DNA from: Lates calcarifer
Lineage: Eukaryota; Chordata; Actinopteri; Centropomidae
Assembly: GCF_001640805.2 (NCBI RefSeq)
Contig: NC_066850.1
Span: 18,511,431 to 18,575,430 of the forward strand
DNA: 64,000 nucleotides
Direction of reading: 5' to 3'
Part shown: positions 57,605-64,000 of the stretch, in pieces
How the letters are laid out: the number at the start of each line of letters is the position of its first letter
Numbering within the stretch: the first letter of the stretch is position 1
Translations under genes and position numbers: made by a program
Notes under the pieces: model-generated
What the model was told of the DNA's origin: nothing
Databases searched by the model: none
What the model saw: only the letters and a program-made list of their open reading frames with translations

Positions 57605-58599
57605 GGTTGTTAGGTTGCGACAGATTCTTTAGGACCTTTTGCAAACACAGAACTGATTACTAATTTGCTATTCCAAAGTTGGTAATTATAGTGTGGGCAA
57701 TATGCAGCAGTGCTCTGCCTCACCTTGCCTCAGTATGCACATCTCTTTGTCAGCGACTCCCTGGAACAGGCATGGATGGGAATATCAAACAGGAGTAAAG
57801 AAACAGACACATAAGAGCAGCTGCAGTTCACTGACGTCACACTGAGCCCAGCCAGGTGCATGGGCCTCAGTTTCACAAATATGGATCAATGACAGTCTAG
57901 TCTGGTATCAGGCCTGCAGGAAAGTCTGTGCAGGGTTCTAATATTTATCTACATCCTGTATTAGATGTGGACACTGTCTGATATTTGCACCATCTAAAGA
58001 GATAAATATCATACTGCAAGTGTTTTGGTTAGCATCTAACTAAAGGTTGTGAAGGTTAATTCATGATGTTTTGTGCTGATATTCTGCACATCAACTCCAG
58101 AAGCAATACAAACAAGAATAAAAATATAAATATAAGGCAAAGGGCATTCCATAGATAACCTGTGTCGTATTTATCAATTCCTTGAGAAATTTCAAACAAA
58201 ATGAAATCAACTATGGACCACATTGAGTGTATCTGTGTCGATCCAACTCTTTAATTTTAGCCAACCTTCAAAAATTCAAAGCCTCCTTAGGAGTACATTT
58301 ACTGTAAAATGTTTGAATTCCATTGGTGGCTCAGCTACACCTGTTTCATTACGCAGCTATGTGATAAAATAACTTCAAATTTAATTTTATGTACTAGCCT
58401 TTTCTGTCATGTTTTCTGTTTTCTGTCAAATCACAATTATCATGAATCATTTGAGAATTTCCAATACACCTTCCAACCTTATCTCTCAGTCTTCATCATC
58501 AAATGGAACTCCTCAGATGTCATCACATGACCTAATTTACATTATGTGGCCATCTGCATACATCACAGGATGACTACAGATACTATTTATACACATGTA

Positions 58600-59055
58600 C
58601 CATGCATAGTAAGGAGGACCCAGGTGCAGACAGACCATGCAGACTGAACAGTTCTTTGATTTTCTTAGAGACGTAGACAGGCCTGCAGGCTTCAGGGAAC
58701 AGGAAACCAGAGGTTGATGACCCAGAAGCTGGAGAACGGCAGACCTGGAGGGCTCAAGTAGGTAGCCTCTGTGGCAGGATGAAGCAGTTGCAGGATGGGG
58801 GCTAGTAGGCTGATGCTAGCTGACTAATGATGCAAACAAACCTGAGTCGAACCTGCTCTGTGTGAGGTTTGGGCAGTTCGTCAGAGGACAATGAATGCTG
58901 TGGGTCACCTTGTTAAGACCGTTCAGGAAACGCTGTGTCTGCTGGATCCATATCTGGACAGATCATACTGTCACGGTTTGTACAAGTCAACAGGAAGGAG
59001 GTCCTTGATACAGACACAGACCAGACAGGCTGCTATTTCAGTCATTTTATTAAAG
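58600..59055. other. unidentified segment between the duplicated copies
   Basis: It contains aggacccaggtgcagacaga and a tgtcacggtttg motif. Such phrases occur in dispersed fish repeats, so an insertion is possible, but no ends or coding part are recognised. Confidence 0.35.
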
Positions 59056-59435
59056 GAGATTGTGTTAATATGGCATGAGGAGCCCAAATGAGGTCCAGGC
59101 ATTGAGGCAGCCATCAAGAGGAATTCTCTACAAGCAGTAGTATAGTATAGATATAACCCTTACGGACTAAAGGCTCCTCTACATTAGCATAATCATTGTT
59201 TCCTGGGGAACATCTGCAGGGAAAGAAAAGAGGCTTATGCACTGATTTTTATCTGTTCTCAGCAGTCACTGTATATTTTCTGTTATCAGAAATTAGAATT
59301 AAAAAAAACTCCAGACAGAGCAAATGAATTCCTCAACTACAGGTCATGAAAACTGCTGTAGGTATTTACACCAGTCATAATGATAATGGATTTGTACAAC
59401 CTTACTTGTAACACTATCAGTCCAAAATCATCTCC

Positions 59436-59714
59436 GGGTACTCCAGCTTCCTCCCACAGTCCAAAGACATGCAGGTTAATTGGTGACTCTAAATCCTCTA
59501 TATCTAAATCTAAACCCTATATATCCCATCATTCCTCCCACTGTCCAAAGACATACACATTAGGTTAATTGGTGACTCTAAATTGCCCGTAGGTGTTACA
59601 ATGGACTGGTACATACAGGGTGTACCCAACTTCTCGCCCAATGTCAGCTGGGATTGGCTCCAGCCCCCCTGCAACCCTTAATGGATAAGCGCTATAGATA
59701 ATGAATGATGAATG
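59436..59714 (+). repeat. common teleost retroposon-like repeat inserted in copy B
   Basis: It contains ccgggtactccagcttcctc, ccaaagacatgcaggttaat, gggattggctccagcccccc and ggataagcgctatagataat. This consensus is extremely common in fish genomes. The middle part is internally duplicated (gttaattggtgactctaaat occurs twice). Confidence 0.8.
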
Positions 59715-59879
59715 AATATAAAATGGCAGAGAAAGGTGGAGAGGAGCCCAGCACTTCAGGAAGATTTATTAGATCCTTCTAATCAAAACAAATGGGGAAA
59801 GAAAACTAAACTAAATAATACATGAATCTACATTAAATCACTTCATAAAAACAGAAGAAAAATGCAACAAAACTCATTT

Positions 59880-60085
59880 CTTATGTGGGGCTTCAGAAAG
59901 TATTCAGACCCCTTCACTTTTTGCTCAAATAAACAAAGTTGCCATTTTTGTTCATCAGTCTACACTCAGCAACCCATAATGAGAAGTGGAAACATGTTTT
60001 TAGACATTTTTAAAAAATGTATAAAAATCCCATTCCCATTCTTCCTGACAGATCCTCTCAAGCTCCATCAGACTGGATGGGAAGT
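59880..60085. mobile_element. Tc1-like fragment in copy B
   Basis: It has gaaagtattcagaccccttc and the later block gatcctctcaagctccatca, the counterpart of 56520-56860 in copy A. Confidence 0.65.
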
Positions 60086-61855
60086 GTCTGTGACATCTGC
60101 CATGCCACAAGCAAAACCTTGATATCCCTTAAAATGAATCAAAGATTAAAACATGTATACGTTTACATTACACAGTGTAAATGTAAAAATGACAGTGCCT
60201 CTCAAGGCAATGACTCAAGTGCCTCTACATGTTAACCAGGCCTTTTGTGAATCCTTGTGTAACACTGACATTATATCAAACTGCAAGAATTGATTTAATC
60301 ACAATCATTAGAGCTCCATGTGCTGGAAAATGAAGTTGCTGGGGGCCTGTTTGCAGCTCATTCCCTGGGCATGGCTAAACCAGAAAGAACATTTCCTCTC
60401 TAATTCAGTGAGCCAGCACTGCAGCAGCCTCTTTGGGATCTGAGGAAATATAGTGTGAATCTTTCCATCTTCTGGCAGCAGGTAGCAGACAAGACAAGAC
60501 AAGATTGCAAGAACGCAACAACATGCAGAACATAAATTACTGAGGAAAGAAGACTGGTATATATACTCTATTATACATACACTGCTAAGCTGATTAGGAA
60601 ATGGGAACCGAATAAGAAACAAAACTGATTAATGTCACATCAGAATTAATTCGATTTAAATTGTGTATTTGTTTATTACTCCTTTAACATTCTTTTGAAT
60701 TTCTCAGTTGTAAGTCATAGACAATATTGCTCCATAGATTCAACCATTCTACTGAAGAATATTTCTTTTCTGCATTGTCCTGACCAGCTCTCTCTCTCTT
60801 TGCAAATCCATTTGGAATATTTGATGTAGTGTGATTTTTCATCGTATTATTTGCTGTAATTAGTCAGGCTACTAACTATTAATGTAAACAATACATTAAA
60901 CAAAATATTGTCAGGTTTTTTATAATCTGATCCGGCTCTCTTTTGTAGTATCAAAATTAATTTGTGGGAGTTCTATGTGTGTTTTTATTCCTCTTATCTG
61001 TGGGTGGTATAAGGAACAATAGTTGAGCAGAGAGAGGAGACACTGCATATTCATTTTAGATAGGCCTTACACTGGATGAGCGGCTGTGATTTGTACAATA
61101 GTGTACCTTTGGGAAGTGAAGCAAGTGTGACACTAAGCTAACAGGGAATCTGAAGACTGCAGAGAATTGTCTGTGGTGCCCTCTTTTCTGTTTGTTCGCA
61201 CTATGAGCAAGAACACTGGATAACTTGAGTATTTCATTCTTTCATTTAGTCCTGGACATTACTTTGCAGAGCTTTCTCATCACAGGTGTTAAAATTGCAA
61301 ACCAGTAGTCAGGACATTGAAGTTTGATTACTGTGTTACTGGATGGAGAGGTTCGGGCACATTTAGAGCGACACAGTCCATTGCAGGTTTGAACCTATCT
61401 GGTTCTGAGATCAGGTTGTGGTTTTGTAGAACAGTCCACACTGCCAGACAGCTCTCTGCGGTTTGCTGTGATCTGCCATTTTAGAAGCCCTCCCTGTACC
61501 GCTGCAGCTGGCATCACAGTGCCTGGCAGGAGATGTACAACTGCCGCTGTGGGCTCAGATCATCACTCTGATACCAGCAGCCTCATGTCCTTTTTCCTTT
61601 TTTAAAGCCCAGGGCTGATGGAAACAAAGGGACAAATTGAGGCCACAGTGAGTTGAATAATGAAAACTGTATGCTCCAGAAAAGCGTAAGAAAGTAACGC
61701 AGACATGTTCCCCCTCCATCGCTCCACACCCCAGAGGAGCTGCACAGATGGAAACGCTGTGAGAGGGCTGGTTGTAGTGTTAATTAAATGCATGGAGAGC
61801 CTGTTTTTAGCTGGAAAAGTTGGTCAGGATAAGTAGACAAGCATTGATGATGGAT

Positions 61856-61856
61856 G

Positions 61857-61904
<48 letters not shown>
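61856..61904. repeat. (TC)n(GT)n compound microsatellite
   Basis: About eight TC units are followed by about 16 GT units. Confidence 0.95.
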
Positions 61905-61905
<1 letters not shown>

Positions 61906-63421
61906 ATGTAAGCACAGTCTAAGGAAGCAAAGTGCTGACATCATAGCTACCCAAAGCCTTCTGGTGCCCTGAGCAGAACTGAATTCCTCCAGCTCTCCTG
62001 TCATTCAAATACATAATCACACAAATATGGTTTTCACTGCAGAGGTTCTGCTCATTCAGTCCAGACCAACAAAATAAAAAATCTATTGACCTTATAGTGT
62101 TGATGCAGTTAATTTACACACTGACATATTATATAGGAACCAATAGGAGTAAACATGAAGTCACATGGACTAATAGGTAACTCATTTGTTGCACTGGGAA
62201 AATGTTGCAGCTGTCATCTTTTATCATCAGTGCTACATGGAGTGACATGCGGGCAATAAAATGGTATGGCCTGCTGTAGAGTTTGATTGTGCTGCGAGTT
62301 GACTGTATTTTGTGCTGGTTGGCTGCTGTGCCATATTATATTGTGTTTTATTATTTTAGGGTCAGAGTCACTGTGTTTAGGTCTTGGGTTTAAATAAAAA
62401 ACTGTTTCATATTTTGGTGAAGATAAGGATTGAGCTGATGGAGAATGACGTCCTTGCAGCTGTAATAAAACCAGCTTGTGAGGTTGTGTCTGTTTCAGAG
62501 GAGGAGCTCCTCTCACTGGTTGGCTTCTAAAGCCTGTGACTAACAGGGTAATGTGACTAATCAAATACGGTCCACCTGGCTGTCACACCCACAACTTCCT
62601 GCACAGCTCTCCCTCACAGAGCTACTGTCTGTCTGTGGGGCCCTGGGGAACCACAGGCTGCCTGGAGCTCCTCTCTCACCAGGGTGGCCTGCTGTGACAA
62701 CATGGGCCCATTATGTTGGGCAGAAATTAAATGAAATGTCATCAATACACCAAGCACATATGCTACTCAGTGTCCTGACTCAAGCTGAGCTGAGTCCTCT
62801 ATTAAAAGTCCTGGTAGTCAGTACTTGTCAGAAATTAGCAGTTTGTCTGACTGATGTCTCTGTCTTATTAAAAATTCCTGTGACTTCTTCTAGGGTAAGG
62901 ATTTGAATTCCCATAAACAGTCACTAGTGACTGAATCTGGCTGCTCTGTTTCATTCAGCACAGACATTCCATTGGTAAACTTTGAGGAGATACAAGACTT
63001 GTCTTCACCAGAAACACCATCTCCATTAGTTTGTTCAAATGCTTAATACAACTTACAGCAATACAACTTTCAGGCACATCGTCTGGACAAGGACCTCTTG
63101 TTGTTGTATGAATAGTGACTGTTGTTGCTCAGAAGCAAAGGCAGAAGTAATTCTGGTGAAAGTACACAGGGCACAGAGGATGATAGACAGAGGATACAAA
63201 CAGTTTTTAACACAAGAAACTGTGGTTTATGTTCTCCAGAGTCAGTGTGCATTTCTCTAACCTACCACTAACATCTCTCTCTGACAGCGACCAAGTTTAA
63301 GAAGACTTAAATGTGGCCTGTGGCGTTCTCTGATAAACAAACAGTAGTAATGTTTACATGCAGTGTTTCTCACAGTAACTCATTGTGTGCAATGTTAAAG
63401 TCTAAGAATGGACAGCATGGA

Positions 63422-63525
63422 CTGCACTTATATAGCACTTTCCTAGTCATGTTGACCACTCAAAGATCTACAGATCACATTCACCCATTCACTAAGATAA
63501 CACTGATGGCATCACAAGGGTTAAG
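63422..63525. repeat. common teleost dispersed repeat fragment
   Basis: It has gcacttatatagcactttcc, then gaccactcaaagatctacag and atcacattcacccattcac. The wording matches a frequent fish repeat (tatatagcgcttt...cactcaaagcgc...ttcacccattcac). Confidence 0.65.
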
Positions 63526-64000
63526 CTGAGTACTAACCATGACTAGTAAGCTGATCTTCATTTGTAAAATTAAATGGAGCTGGAGATTTCTGTCATGTCT
63601 GAAAAAGTAACCCTGATGACTTCAGAGTTATCATCAGGGTTTGGTTAGGTATAGCTGCTTGTTAGATATCTTTTTGAATCTGATATTCACACCCACTTCA
63701 TTGGCCAGCCGTGTGGAGGTGAGAAAGGAGCCAGGGTTTGAGCCTCTCTTTCAGAAGAGGGTCTGAAAATGTATGTGGTTATCCCAGTATTCAAATGATA
63801 TCATGTCTCCCACAGTCTCTAAACTGTAAAGGGGACTCACTCAGCTAACCACACTATTAAAAAACACTACTACATCTAATAAAAACAGATAATCATCAGG
63901 GTTATGTTTACGATCTTGTAGGAGAGTGTGCATGGTATCCAGTTCTCTCTAGATTACTGTGGTAAAATGTTCTTATGTGAGCAATATCGTAATTACAAGC

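Larger units (their letters stand above)
59056..60474. repeat. local duplication, copy B
   Basis: This is the second copy, offset about 3,374 bp at its start and 2,870 bp at its end. It is shorter than copy A through loss of most of the inverted-repeat element, but carries an extra retroposon-like insertion (59436-59714). Confidence 0.9.

Overview
The window is vertebrate nuclear DNA, most likely from a spiny-rayed (percomorph-type) teleost. The evidence is the intron-exon gene structure, the long introns, the abundant CA/GT microsatellites, and relics of typical fish repeats (Tc1-like, hAT and non-LTR elements). Gene content and order match the vertebrate block BRAF - MRPS33 - TMEM178B, with the same relative orientations as in human (minus, minus, plus). 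This is recalled from knowledge; no search was run.

Region 1 (about 1-18.8 kb, minus strand) is braf. Exons 1-16 of the usual 18 can be placed to the base with GT-AG borders. They encode 679 in-frame codons, from the start methionine through most of the kinase domain; the last two exons lie beyond the left edge. Thirteen of the 16 exons have the exact human exon length as I recall it; exons 1, 3 and 9 are longer by 18, 24 and 3 nt. A 120-nt alternative exon (called 9b or 10a in mammals) also lies between exons 9 and 10. The gene is compact because its introns are short, apart from the 9-kb intron 1.

Region 2 (18.8-24.3 kb) starts with an intergenic stretch holding a composite Tc1-like relic. 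It continues with mrps33 on the minus strand: two coding exons giving 106 aa, plus an untranslated first exon. The region upstream of that exon has ETS-, CCAAT- and NRF-1-like motifs.

Region 3 (24.3-29.4 kb) is the divergent spacer between mrps33 and tmem178b. It holds a non-LTR retrotransposon fragment and a rising GC/CpG content toward tmem178b.

Region 4 (29.4-64 kb) begins with tmem178b exon 1 on the plus strand (127 codons plus one base). Everything downstream appears to be its first intron. I found no further exon. The intron holds microsatellites, a CR1/L2-type LINE fragment, hAT and Tc1-like relics, nested insertions, and a local tandem duplication (55.7-57.6 kb against 59.1-60.5 kb) whose 3' 260 bp is almost unchanged between copies.

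The genes do not form an operon. Braf relays Ras signals to MEK/ERK at the plasma membrane, mrps33 is part of the mitochondrial small ribosomal subunit, and tmem178b is a claudin-like four-pass membrane protein. I found no novel multi-gene system. The most useful observations are the conserved alternative braf exon with its unusual flanking intron, the composite and nested transposon relics, and the duplicated intronic block.
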